Shown here one piece after another: positions 9,007-19,322 of a stretch of 64,000 bases of DNA. A program made the translations under genes and the position numbers. Within the stretch, counting starts at the first letter, position 1. The number at the start of each line of letters is the position of its first letter. The stretch comes from Pseudomonas putida. GTDB lineage: Bacteria; Pseudomonadota; Gammaproteobacteria; Pseudomonadales; Pseudomonadaceae. A model generated the notes under the pieces. It searched no databases and was not told the origin of the DNA. It saw only the letters and a list, made by a program, of their open reading frames with translations. The stretch spans positions 1 through 64,000 of the forward strand of contig NZ_MKZO01000025.1 of assembly GCF_001941965.1 (NCBI RefSeq), given 5' to 3'.

Positions 9007-10134
9007 ATGGACACCAACGCAGTCGCTCCCACCCTTGGCACCCGGCTCAAGCGCGGGTTGCTGGAGGTCTTCGTCGATGGCGACGCGGACTCGGCGCAAG
9101 CCCTGTTCGGCATCGCCGAGCGGCACAATCCCCGGCGCGCGTTCCTCTTCGTTTCCCGGGTGCTGGGTCGGCATGTTCCGGTACGGCCCGCAGTCATGGC
9201 GGCCAGTTTCGAACGCCTGGCGGCGGGGATTCCCACCGACCTGCCCGGTCCGGTGCTGGTCCTGGGCCTGGCGGAAACTGCCGTCGGGCTCGGTGCCGGC
9301 GTGCACCGTGCCTACAGCAAGCGCCGTGGCGACAGCGTCTATCTTGTCACTACCCGGTACCCGTTGGGTGGCGAACTGCTCTGTCGTTTCGAGGAGGAGC
9401 ACAGCCACGCCAGCGCCCACCTTATCCACCTGCCCGATGACCCGGGGCTTCGCGAAGCGGTACTGTCCGCCCGTTCGCTGATCCTGGTGGATGACGAAAT
9501 CTCCACCGGCAAGACCTTCGTCAACCTGCACCGGGCCCTGGTCGGCGCCGGCCTGTCACGGATCAAGCGGGTGGTCACCTGCGTACTGACGGACTGGTCC
9601 GCAGGGGCGGTTGGCGATGCGATCGGCGGAGGGGTGAGCAGCGTCTCGCTGGTAAAGGGCGCATACCGTTTCCATGAAGATCCGGCGGCTGCCTTGCCGG
9701 ACATGCCCGAGGTCGCTGCGGTGTCCGTGGGTGAGTGGCCCATCGACCCGCGCAACGACTGGGGGCGCCTGGGCGTGCGCCATGTCGACGACAGCCTGGC
9801 GCCGGGCCTGCAGGTCCAGGCTGGCGAGAAAGTCCTGGTGCTCGGTACCGGCGAGTTCGTCTGGCGCCCCTTCCTGCTGGCCGAGCGCCTGGAGCGGGCG
9901 GGAGCCGAGGTGCATTTCAGCGCGACCAGTCGTTCGCCGATCGCCCTGGGGCATGCCATCGGGCATGCGCTGTCGTTCCCGGACAACTATGGCCAGGGGA
10001 TTCCCAACTTCCTCTACAACGTGCGCCCCGGTCAGTTCGACCGGGTCCTGCTGTGCAGCGAAACGCCTGCTGCGGCGGTATCCGTCGAGCTGGTCGGGTT
10101 GCTGGGCGCCGAGGTGATCGTCGATGGTCACTGA
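9007..10134 (+). CDS. Ter-associated phosphoribosyltransferase with TRSP domain
   Basis: A 375-residue protein. The ATG at 9007 follows AGGAAG. The N-terminal half is a type I PRTase fold: an early LVLGLAETAVGLGAGVHRA segment and the PRPP-binding loop ILVDDEISTGKTF at ~158-170. The C-terminal half is the TRSP domain, with SRSPIALGHAIGHALSFPDNYGQG; the name-giving TRSP motif reads SRSP here. Comparative genomics of Ter systems (Anantharaman, Iyer and Aravind) places this gene in a module predicted to make a nucleoside-like metabolite; that product has not been shown. It is the first gene of a nine-gene plus-strand run and overlaps the next gene by 11 bases. Confidence 0.85.
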   Translation: MDTNAVAPTLGTRLKRGLLEVFVDGDADSAQALFGIAERHNPRRAFLFVSRVLGRHVPVRPAVMAASFERLAAGIPTDLPGPVLVLGLAETAVGLGAGVHRAYSKRRGDSVYLVTTRYPLGGELLCRFEEEHSHASAHLIHLPDDPGLREAVLSARSLILVDDEISTGKTFVNLHRALVGAGLSRIKRVVTCVLTDWSAGAVGDAIGGGVSSVSLVKGAYRFHEDPAAALPDMPEVAAVSVGEWPIDPRNDWGRLGVRHVDDSLAPGLQVQAGEKVLVLGTGEFVWRPFLLAERLERAGAEVHFSATSRSPIALGHAIGHALSFPDNYGQGIPNFLYNVRPGQFDRVLLCSETPAAAVSVELVGLLGAEVIVDGH

Positions 10135-10882
10135 GCGCCCGCTGATATTCGTCGACCTCGACGACACCCTGTTCCAGACCGCCCGCAAGATGCCCGAAGG
10201 CGAGCCACGGATTGTCGCCAGCCTGGATGTGCAGGGGCAGCCCAACGGTTTCATGAATCCGGTACAGGACCAGTGGGTTCGCTGGTTGCTGTCCTGCGCC
10301 GATGTCGTGCCGGTCACTGCCCGCAGCAGCGAAGCCTTCAGCCGGGTCAGGCTGCCGTTTCGTCACGGCGCGATCTGCTCCCACGGCGGCAGCCTGCTGC
10401 ATTCCGATGGTTCGCTGGACCGCGATTGGCATGCCCAGATGTGCGATGCCCTGGGCGATGTACAGGCGCGCTTGTCGGTGCTGAGCCAGGCCTTGCTGGA
10501 CATCGGCGAGGAACTGGGCCACTCGCTGCGCAGTTGGGTGGTGGGGGAGGCCGGCCTGCGTCACTACCTGGTGACCAAGCACAACGGCAGCGACGATACC
10601 GTGCTCGCCGAGGTGCTGGCCCGTGCCCGGGCACGAGGTCTGCTGGACGGCCTGCTGGTCCATGCCAACGGCAACAACCTGGCATTCCTGCCCAAGGGCC
10701 TGGGCAAGCGCCTGGCGGTTGCCGAGTGGTTACGCCGCGCGTGCGCCTGCCACGGTGATCGTCCCGTCATGGGCATCGGTGACAGCATCACCGACCTCGG
10801 CTTCATGGACCTCTGTCATTTCTGGGCGACACCAGCACGCAGCCAGTTGGCCCAGGCAGTGGAGGATCTGCTCGGTGACTGA
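10124..10882 (+). CDS. HAD-family hydrolase of the Ter metabolite module
   Basis: A 252-residue haloacid-dehalogenase-superfamily phosphatase. Motif I is FVDLDDTLF, with catalytic aspartates D11 and D13. Motif II is VPVTARSSEAF. Motifs III/IV are KGLGKRLAV and GIGDSITDLGFM, typical of Cof/sucrose-phosphatase-like members with a C2 cap (cap region ~80-190). It probably dephosphorylates a sugar- or nucleoside-phosphate intermediate made by the PRTase upstream. The start overlaps that gene by 11 bases, and the end overlaps the following StiP-family gene by 8, so translational coupling is likely. Confidence 0.85.
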   Translation: MVTERPLIFVDLDDTLFQTARKMPEGEPRIVASLDVQGQPNGFMNPVQDQWVRWLLSCADVVPVTARSSEAFSRVRLPFRHGAICSHGGSLLHSDGSLDRDWHAQMCDALGDVQARLSVLSQALLDIGEELGHSLRSWVVGEAGLRHYLVTKHNGSDDTVLAEVLARARARGLLDGLLVHANGNNLAFLPKGLGKRLAVAEWLRRACACHGDRPVMGIGDSITDLGFMDLCHFWATPARSQLAQAVEDLLGD

Positions 10883-11972
10883 AGCCATCGCTTCCCTCGA
10901 AACCGTCGGTAGCGGCAGCTATGCCCGCGATGACGTGCATGTCCTGCTGCGACCGGTATGCCTGCCGGTGACCGACGTCCGGGAAAAGGAACGCCTGATC
11001 CAGACCAACCGCAAGCACTATTCGGAAATGATCGGCCAGGAGCTGGCGCCCGGTGAGCTGCACCAGCAGCTGTACGTGAGCGCGCTGGCGCGCAATGGTG
11101 CACGCATGGCCGCCGAGGTCCAGGGGCTGGCGTTGGCCCTGGCCCCGGATTGCGTTGGTCCGGCCATCGTCCTGGTGTCCCTGGTCCGCGCCGGCCTGCC
11201 CCTGGGTGTGTTGCTGCGCCGGGCATTGCTGGACCTGGGACGCGAGGTGCATCACTACGGCATCAGCATCGTCCGTGACCGGGGTATCGACCAGGTAGCG
11301 CTAGAGGCCATCGTCCTGGCGCATGGTGCTGAAAATATCGTCTTCGTCGACGGCTGGACCGGCAAGGGCGCGATTGCCGGTGAGCTGGAGCGCAGCCTCG
11401 CGGGCGATCCGCGCTTCCCCGGCAGGCCGCGCCTGGTGGTGCTCGCCGACCCTTGCGGACGCGCCTGGATGGCGGCTTCGGCCGAGGATTGGGTGATTCC
11501 TTCCGGCCTGCTCGGGGCCACGGTATCCGGACTGTTGTCGCGCTCGATCTGGCCCGCTGCCGGGGGCCTGCATGGCTGCCTGATGTACGAGCACCTGCGT
11601 GGACATGACGTCACCCGGGCATTCATCGAGCGCATCGAATCGGAGCGCCATAGTCTCGGTGCCATCCAGCGGGCCCGGCCTTGGACCCACGCGCAGCGCG
11701 AAGCCCAGCAGGCGGCGGCTGACACGGTGGTATCCAGCTGTTCCGAACGCTTTCGCATCGACAACCCGAACCGGGTGAAGCCCGGTATCGCCGAGGCGAC
11801 CCGGGCCGTCTTGCGGCGTGTCCCCGAGCGGGTGTTGGTGCGTGATCGCCGCGACCCCGACGTTCAGTTGCTCCTGCACCTGGCCCGCAGCCTGGATGTG
11901 GCAGTCGAGGAGACGGGTACCGAACTGGGGCCGTACCGCGCACTGACCCTGATCCGGAGCGCGAATCGATGA
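10875..11972 (+). CDS. StiP-family protein of the Ter metabolite module
   Basis: A 365-residue protein of the family that databases label cysteine protease StiP. The start is the GTG at 10875 (VTEAIASLETVGSGSYA), overlapping the HAD gene by 8 bases; a longer frame runs upstream but would overlap most of that gene. Conserved segments are GSYARDDVHVLLRPV, KHYSEMIGQELAP, LVRAGLPLGVLLRRAL, HYGISIVRDRGID and FVDGWTGKGAI. The last reads like a PRPP- or phosphate-binding loop rather than a protease motif. A Cys/His-bearing stretch (GLHGCLMYEHLRGHD) follows at ~235-250. The family name is secure, but the protease activity is only a prediction. It overlaps the next gene by 4 bases. Confidence 0.8.
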   Translation: MTEAIASLETVGSGSYARDDVHVLLRPVCLPVTDVREKERLIQTNRKHYSEMIGQELAPGELHQQLYVSALARNGARMAAEVQGLALALAPDCVGPAIVLVSLVRAGLPLGVLLRRALLDLGREVHHYGISIVRDRGIDQVALEAIVLAHGAENIVFVDGWTGKGAIAGELERSLAGDPRFPGRPRLVVLADPCGRAWMAASAEDWVIPSGLLGATVSGLLSRSIWPAAGGLHGCLMYEHLRGHDVTRAFIERIESERHSLGAIQRARPWTHAQREAQQAAADTVVSSCSERFRIDNPNRVKPGIAEATRAVLRRVPERVLVRDRRDPDVQLLLHLARSLDVAVEETGTELGPYRALTLIRSANR

Positions 11973-12934
11973 GCACGATTTCGCCCTTCGCCCTGGGTGC
12001 GACCCTGTATATGCCGGCCACCCGCCGCGATCTGCTGGATGTGGTCCGTGGCCTGCGGATTCCTGGCTTGCGCTCGCTGGTCGTGTGCCTTGAGGACGCC
12101 GTGTCGGCAGGTGATGTCGAGCATGGCCTGGCCAGCCTGCGTACTCTTCTGGAGGATCTGGACGCACGGGGTGGCCGCAGTGGACATGGCCCGTTGCTGT
12201 TCGTTCGTCCGCGCGATGCGCAGATGGCTGCGCAGCTCAACGACTGGCCCCTGATGACGCATGTCGACGGTTTCGTCGTGCCCAAGCTGACCCTTGTGTC
12301 GCTGCCGGCCTGGGCCGCTGCGGTGAGCGATCCGCGGCTGTGCCTGATGCCGACCCTGGAGACTGCTGAGGTCTACCAACCGGGGGCGATGGTCGAACTC
12401 GGCCTGGCCCTGAAAAGCACGCTGGCCCAGCGCATCGTCGCCTTGCGCATCGGTGGCAACGACCTGCTGGCATGCCTCGGGCTGCGCCGCAACCCGGCGA
12501 CCACGCTCTACAGCACTCCTCTGGGCTACGTGATACCGATGCTTGCCGGCGTGATGGGGGCCCAGGGCTTCGCCCTTACCGCGCCGGTGTTCGAGCAGCT
12601 CTGCTCACCTCGCCTGCTGGAAGACGAACTGGCACTGGACCTGGCCCATGGCCTGGTCGGCAAGACCGCGATCCATCCCAGCCAGATCGGCGTTATCCAG
12701 GATGCCCTGCGGGTGTCCCGCGAAGACCTCGACAGCGCGCGCCGGATAACCACCGACGCAGCCCCCGCGGTGTTCCGCCACAACGATGCCATGTGCGAGC
12801 CGGCCACCCATTGCCAATGGGCACTCAACATTCTCGAACGCGCCAGGTGGCATGGGCTCAAGCCCGGCGGCCTGTGCGGCAAGCAACAAAAAACAATGAC
12901 CGACATGGAGCCTGAACATGGCACTCACCCTTAG
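11969..12934 (+). CDS. HpcH/HpaI aldolase / CitE-like C-C lyase of the Ter module
   Basis: A 321-residue TIM-barrel lyase of the citrate-lyase-beta-like family. It shows the classical set in order: TLYMPATRRDLL (the RSxLxxPA equivalent), VVCLEDAV (metal-binding acidic pair), LFVRPRD, a central LRIGGNDLLACLGLR, and the C-terminal GKTAIHPSQIGVIQ signature. Such enzymes cleave or form C-C bonds of acyl-CoA or keto acids. In Ter loci the substrate is unknown. Its start overlaps the StiP gene as ATGA and its end overlaps the TerD-like gene by 17 bases. This ties the synthesis module directly to the ter genes. Confidence 0.85.
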   Translation: MSTISPFALGATLYMPATRRDLLDVVRGLRIPGLRSLVVCLEDAVSAGDVEHGLASLRTLLEDLDARGGRSGHGPLLFVRPRDAQMAAQLNDWPLMTHVDGFVVPKLTLVSLPAWAAAVSDPRLCLMPTLETAEVYQPGAMVELGLALKSTLAQRIVALRIGGNDLLACLGLRRNPATTLYSTPLGYVIPMLAGVMGAQGFALTAPVFEQLCSPRLLEDELALDLAHGLVGKTAIHPSQIGVIQDALRVSREDLDSARRITTDAAPAVFRHNDAMCEPATHCQWALNILERARWHGLKPGGLCGKQQKTMTDMEPEHGTHP

Positions 12935-13508
12935 CAAGAACCAGAGCATTTCCCTGGAAAAAACTGCCGGCAGTGGCCTGACGGCGGTCAGCCTCGGGCT
13001 GGGCTGGGACCCGGTCAAGCCGACAGGTCTCTTTTCCCGGATGCTGGGCGGCGGCACGGCCATCGACCTCGACGCGTCGTGCATTCTGCTGGACAGCGCG
13101 CTGGCGCAGGTCGATCTGGTGTGGTTCCGCCAGTTGAGCTCCCGTGACGGCGCCGTCCGTCACTCCGGTGACAACCTGACCGGAGAGGGTGACGGCGACG
13201 ACGAGGTGATCCAGGTCGACCTGCAACGTCTGCCCTCCAAGGTCCAGCACCTGGTCTTCACCGTGAACAGCTTTCGCGGGCAGACCTTCGACAAGGTCGA
13301 GAATGCCTGTTGCCGCGTCGTCGACCAGAGTGGGCAGCAAGAGCTGGCGCGCTTCGACCTGGCGGAAAAAGGTGCGCATACCGGTGTCGTCATGGCCAGC
13401 CTGAGCCGTAGCGGCAGCGACTGGATCTTCACGGCCATTGGCCGCTGCACCCTTGGCCGGACCGTGGACGACCTGGTCAGCCTGGCCGTCCAGGCGGTGC
13501 GCGGATGA
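12918..13508 (+). CDS. TerD-family protein (TerZ/TerD-like)
   Basis: A 196-residue single TerD (vWA-like beta-sandwich) domain, starting MALTLSKNQSISLEK. The family signatures are present: LGLGWDP near residue 27, AIDLDASCILLD near 48-60, and the acidic calcium-binding stretch SGDNLTGEGDGDDE near 85-98. The C-terminal part (TVDDLVSLAVQAVRG) is less typical than in TerD of the same cluster, so a TerZ-type role is more likely than a second TerD. It shares 17 bases with the CitE-like gene and 4 with terA. In studied systems TerD-like proteins bind calcium and work at the membrane with TerC. Confidence 0.85.
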   Translation: MALTLSKNQSISLEKTAGSGLTAVSLGLGWDPVKPTGLFSRMLGGGTAIDLDASCILLDSALAQVDLVWFRQLSSRDGAVRHSGDNLTGEGDGDDEVIQVDLQRLPSKVQHLVFTVNSFRGQTFDKVENACCRVVDQSGQQELARFDLAEKGAHTGVVMASLSRSGSDWIFTAIGRCTLGRTVDDLVSLAVQAVRG

Positions 13509-14677
13509 GCACGCTCACCCCAGGTGGCAACGTTGCCGTGACGGGCGGGCAACTGCGGGTTGCCGTGCACTTCAGCCCAGGCATCGACCTCGATTGCTCG
13601 GCCTTCGCCCTCGACGCCAGCGGCAAGGTGCGGGGTGATGACGACATGTGTTTCTACGGCCAGCCCAGCATTCTTGGCGGTGCCGTGCAGCTCGGCGCCA
13701 ACGCTGCGGGCAAGGCGCAGTTCGATATCGATCTGCAACGCCTTGACCCGCAGGTAGAAAAGATCGCCCTGACCGCCACCTTTCACGAGAACAAAGGCTG
13801 TTTCGACCAGCTCGCCACGCTCGCGCTGAGCGTGACCGGTGGCATCGACGCGCAGATCCCGACCCGGGGGATGAGTGAAAGTGCATTGATCCTGGGTGAG
13901 CTGTACCGCCGTCAGGGCAACTGGAAACTGCGCTGTGTCGGGCAGGGCTTTGTCGGTGGCCTTGAGCCGCTGGCACGGCACTTTGGTGTCGATATCGCGA
14001 CCCCGGCGCCAGCTCCAACTCCAACTCCAACTCCGGCCCCGACGGCAAGCGTCAGCCTGAGCAAGGTCTCCCTCGACAAGACCCGCTCCAGCATCAGCCT
14101 GGACAAGTCCCCCACCGGCTTCGGCGAGATCCGCGTCAACCTGGACTGGAAGCGCAGCCCTGGCGCTGAAAGAGCCAAGGGAGGCCTGTTTGGCGGCCTG
14201 CTGGGCAAGCGCAGCACGGCGGTCGACCTCGACCTGGGTTGCCTGTTTGAACTGCGGGACGGCTACAAGGGTGTGGTCCAGGCGCTGGGTAACAGCTTCG
14301 GCGACCTGGTTTTCGAACCCTACATCAAGTTGATGGGTGATGACCGTACCGGCTCGCTGGCGGGTGGCGAGTGGCTGCATATCAACGGCCAGAAATGGAG
14401 CGAGATCCGGCGGATCCTGATCTTCGCCTACATCTACGAGGGCGCGCCGGACTGGAAGGCCACCGACGGCGTGGTGACGCTCCACGTCCCCGGCCAGCCG
14501 GACATCGAAGTGCGCATGAACGAGGAGGGCGGGCGCCACGGCATGTGCGCGATCGCCCTGCTGGAAAACATCGATGGCGCGGCGAAGGTGTCGCGCCGGA
14601 TCGATTTCCACCGGGGCCACAAGGACCTGGATCGTGCTTATGACTGGGGCATGCGCTGGACGGCCGGCTCCAAATGA
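13505..14677 (+). CDS. terA: TerA-like protein with two TerD-type domains
   Basis: A 390-residue two-domain protein. The first TerD-like domain (residues ~1-165) has GIDLDCSAFALD, DDDMCFYGQP and a C-terminal LGELYRRQGNWKLRCVGQGF. A low-complexity Ala/Pro/Thr linker at ~166-182 joins it to a second domain (~185-390) with GFGEIRVNLDWKR, AVDLDLGCLFEL and MGDDRTGSLAGGEWLHI, the TerA part. It starts inside the stop of the TerZ-like gene (4-base overlap) and is 50 bp before terB. The double-domain layout and position between terZ-like and terB support TerA. Its biochemical role is unknown beyond association with Ter complexes at the membrane. Confidence 0.85.
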   Translation: MSTLTPGGNVAVTGGQLRVAVHFSPGIDLDCSAFALDASGKVRGDDDMCFYGQPSILGGAVQLGANAAGKAQFDIDLQRLDPQVEKIALTATFHENKGCFDQLATLALSVTGGIDAQIPTRGMSESALILGELYRRQGNWKLRCVGQGFVGGLEPLARHFGVDIATPAPAPTPTPTPAPTASVSLSKVSLDKTRSSISLDKSPTGFGEIRVNLDWKRSPGAERAKGGLFGGLLGKRSTAVDLDLGCLFELRDGYKGVVQALGNSFGDLVFEPYIKLMGDDRTGSLAGGEWLHINGQKWSEIRRILIFAYIYEGAPDWKATDGVVTLHVPGQPDIEVRMNEEGGRHGMCAIALLENIDGAAKVSRRIDFHRGHKDLDRAYDWGMRWTAGSK

Positions 14678-14727
14678 CAGTGACCGGGCGGGACCTGCCT
14701 GGTGCCGTCCATCGAGGAAAAACCTGA

Positions 14728-15177
14728 ATGCTCGAATGGCTTAAAACCAATGCGGCCAAGGCCCGTGGAACCCTGGCGGCCGAAGTCGCGAAGTACCGCA
14801 ACCGCACGTTCATGGAGGCCGTCGCCAACGGCTGCGCGCTGATGTCCGCAGCCGACGGCGAGATCAAGTCGCAAGAGAAGCTGAAGATGACCGGCTTCAT
14901 CAAGGGCTCCGCCGAACTCAAGGTGTTCGACCTCGACGAGGTGATCGGGGTGTTCAGCGCGGCTTGCGGCAAGTTCGAATTCGACTTCCAGATCGGCCAG
15001 GCCGAGGCCCTGAAGGCTATCGGCAGGATCAAGGGCAAGGACGGCGAGGCGCGCCTGCTGGTGCGGGTGGTCTGCGCCGTCGGTGCGTCCGATGGCGACT
15101 TCGATGCGAAAGAGAAGGCGGTCGGCCGCGTGATCTGCCTGGAGCTGGGCCTGAACCCGGCCGATTTTCAATTGTAA
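14728..15177 (+). CDS. terB: Tellurite resistance protein TerB
   Basis: A 149-residue all-helical TerB-family protein. The recognisable features are TFMEAVANGCALMSAADGEIKSQEK (first metal-binding acidic helix pair), a central FSAACGKFEFDFQIGQAEAL, and LVRVVCAVGASDGDFDAKEKAVGRVICLELGL, the second, near-repeat acidic motif. The length matches the family (~150). TerB is known to bind metal ions and to interact with TerC at the inner membrane. It lies 50 bp after terA and 12 bp before terC. Confidence 0.92.
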   Translation: MLEWLKTNAAKARGTLAAEVAKYRNRTFMEAVANGCALMSAADGEIKSQEKLKMTGFIKGSAELKVFDLDEVIGVFSAACGKFEFDFQIGQAEALKAIGRIKGKDGEARLLVRVVCAVGASDGDFDAKEKAVGRVICLELGLNPADFQL

Positions 15178-15189
15178 GGAACGCCCCCC

Positions 15190-16221
15190 TTGGAAACGAC
15201 TCTCGGTTTTCCACCGCTGACCATGGCGGTCTTCGTCGGCCTGGCGCTTGCCGCGCTGTTGCTGGACATGCTCACCCACCAGAACGACAAACCCATCACC
15301 CTCCTGCGCGCCTCGCTCTGGTCGGTGTTCTGGGTGGCCATCTCCCTGGCCTTTGCCGGCTTCCTCTACGTCCAGCACGGTGCAGAGGTGGCCAGCCTGT
15401 TCGTCACCGGCTATGCCCTGGAGAAGGTCCTCTCGGTCGACAACCTGTTCGTCTTCATGGCGATCTTCGCCTGGTTCAAGGTCCCCGACGGCCTGCGCCA
15501 CCGCATCCTGTACTGGGGCATCATCGGCGCCATCGTGTTCCGTGGCGTGTTCGTCGTCATCGGTACCGGCCTGCTGGCATTCGGTCCCTGGGTCGAGATC
15601 CTCTTCGCCCTGATCGTGGCCTGGACGGCGGTGATGATGCTCAGGGGCGGTGGTGACGACGACAAGGAGGAGGACTACTCCGACCACATCGCCTGTCGCT
15701 TTGCCAGGAAGCTCTTTCCGGTCTGGCCGAAGCTCCATGGCAACAACTTCTTCGTCAGCCGCAAGACGCTCGAAGTAGAGATTCGCAAACCGGAGCACCA
15801 GGGCATGACCCTGGCCGCCAGGGGCGGTCTGTTCGCCACGCCGCTGTTCCTCTGTCTGGTGGTCGTCGAGGTGTCGGACGTGCTGTTCGCCTTCGACTCG
15901 GTACCGGCGGTGATCGCGGTCAGCCGCGAGCCGCTGATCGTCTACTCGGCGATGCTCTTCGCCATTCTCGGCCTGCGCACCCTGTACTTCGTGCTCGAAG
16001 CGCTTAAGCGCTACCTGGTCCACCTGGAAAAAGCCGTGGTCGCCTTGCTGTTCTTCATTGCCGCCAAGCTCGGCCTCAACGCCACGGACCATCTCTTCCA
16101 CCACGGTATCAGCATCGACCCGAACACCAGCCTGCTGGTGGTCATGGTCGTCCTGACCCTTGGCATCCTCGCCAGCGTGATCTTCCCGCAGAAGGAAGAG
16201 TCGCCGGCCAATCCCCAGTAG
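15190..16221 (+). CDS. terC: TerC integral membrane protein
   Basis: A 343-residue TerC-family membrane protein, predicted to have about nine membrane segments (first at ~10-30, last at ~310-330). Family motifs are LEKVLSVDNLFVFMAIF with acidic intramembrane residues, and VVEVSDVLFAFDSVPAVIAV. TerC proteins are linked to tellurite resistance and to manganese/metal export. The start is the TTG at 15190 (METTLGFPPLTMAV), preceded by AAGGA at a suitable distance. The next ATG, at 15223, would cut into the conserved N-terminus. It is the membrane partner of TerB and TerD encoded on either side. No manganese-riboswitch-like leader is seen. Confidence 0.92.
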   Translation: METTLGFPPLTMAVFVGLALAALLLDMLTHQNDKPITLLRASLWSVFWVAISLAFAGFLYVQHGAEVASLFVTGYALEKVLSVDNLFVFMAIFAWFKVPDGLRHRILYWGIIGAIVFRGVFVVIGTGLLAFGPWVEILFALIVAWTAVMMLRGGGDDDKEEDYSDHIACRFARKLFPVWPKLHGNNFFVSRKTLEVEIRKPEHQGMTLAARGGLFATPLFLCLVVVEVSDVLFAFDSVPAVIAVSREPLIVYSAMLFAILGLRTLYFVLEALKRYLVHLEKAVVALLFFIAAKLGLNATDHLFHHGISIDPNTSLLVVMVVLTLGILASVIFPQKEESPANPQ

Positions 16222-16242
16222 CACTCATAAAGGAAACACAAC

Positions 16243-16821
16243 ATGGCTGTAAGTCTGTCCAAAGGCGGCAACGTCTCCCTCTCCAAGGAAGCACCTGGCC
16301 TGAGCGAAATCATCGTTGGCCTCGGCTGGGACCCGCGCGTCACCGACGGTACCGAGTTCGACCTCGACGCGTCGGTGTTCATCACCGGTGAAAGCGGCAA
16401 GGTCCTGAACGATGCCAGCTTCATCTTCTACAACAACAAGCTCTCCGCCGACGGCTCCGTCGAGCATCAAGGCGACAACCGCTCCGGCCAGGGCGAAGGT
16501 GACGACGAGCAGGTCAACGTCAAGCTCACCGGGCTGGCGGCCGAAGTGAAGAAACTGGTATTCGCCGTCACCATCCACGACGCCGAGGCGCGCAAGCAGT
16601 CCTTCGGCCAGGTGAGCAACGCCTACATTCGCGTGGTGAACAAGGCGGATGGCAAGGAAATCGCCCGCTACGACCTGTCCGAAGACGCCTCCACCGAGAC
16701 CGCGATGATCTTCGGCGAGCTCTACCGGCACAACGACGAGTTCAAGTTCAAGGCGATCGGCCAGGGCTTTGCCGGCGGTCTCAAGCCGCTGGCCGAAGCG
16801 TACGGGGTGAGTATCGGCTAA
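16243..16821 (+). CDS. terD: Tellurium resistance protein TerD
   Basis: A 192-residue canonical TerD domain beginning [15 protein letters not shown]. Signatures are [19 protein letters not shown], the calcium-binding [16 protein letters not shown] at ~82-97, and a C-terminal [20 protein letters not shown] that ends AYGVSIG. Length and sequence match standard TerD (~192). It is preceded by AAAGGAAACACAAC and lies 21 bp after terC. It is the last gene of the run and is followed by a terminator. TerD proteins bind calcium and are thought to sense or buffer envelope or oxyanion stress with TerB and TerC. Confidence 0.95.
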   Translation: MAVSLSKGGNVSLSKEAPGLSEIIVGLGWDPRVTDGTEFDLDASVFITGESGKVLNDASFIFYNNKLSADGSVEHQGDNRSGQGEGDDEQVNVKLTGLAAEVKKLVFAVTIHDAEARKQSFGQVSNAYIRVVNKADGKEIARYDLSEDASTETAMIFGELYRHNDEFKFKAIGQGFAGGLKPLAEAYGVSIG

Positions 16822-16841
16822 GCCGTATTCGTCCTGTTGGC

Positions 16842-16872
16842 GAGCCCCGAATGTCCGGGGCTCTGCTTTACT
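16842..16872 (+). terminator. Terminator of the Ter cluster
   Basis: GAGCCCCG, loop AATGT, CGGGGCTC is followed by TGCTTTACTTT, 20 bases after the terD stop. It separates the Ter run from katG. Confidence 0.8.
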
Positions 16873-16941
16873 TTCTCCCGCAACCTTTACCGCCTGTCGT
16901 GACTTCCCACGATGCAATGGAACTTACGGATCGGGTGCAAA

Positions 16942-19205
<2,264 letters not shown>

Positions 19206-19226
19206 GGTGATGTGCTGAGGTAAACC

Positions 19227-19266
19227 AAGGCCCGGTGAAGTTCTGCTTCACCGGGCCTTTTTTCGT
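19227..19266 (+). terminator. katG terminator
   Basis: AAGGCCCGGTGAAG, loop TTCTG, CTTCACCGGGCCTT is followed by TTTTT. It is a strong, nearly symmetrical intrinsic terminator 22 bases after katG. Confidence 0.93.
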
Positions 19267-19322
19267 CCGTGCTTCCGGCTACAATGCCGCCCCCTCGAAC
19301 CCCTTTGAACGTCCAGGTGCTC

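Noticed and set aside
15178..15222. A manganese riboswitch before terC
   Set aside because: Only 12 bases separate terB from terC, too short for such a leader.
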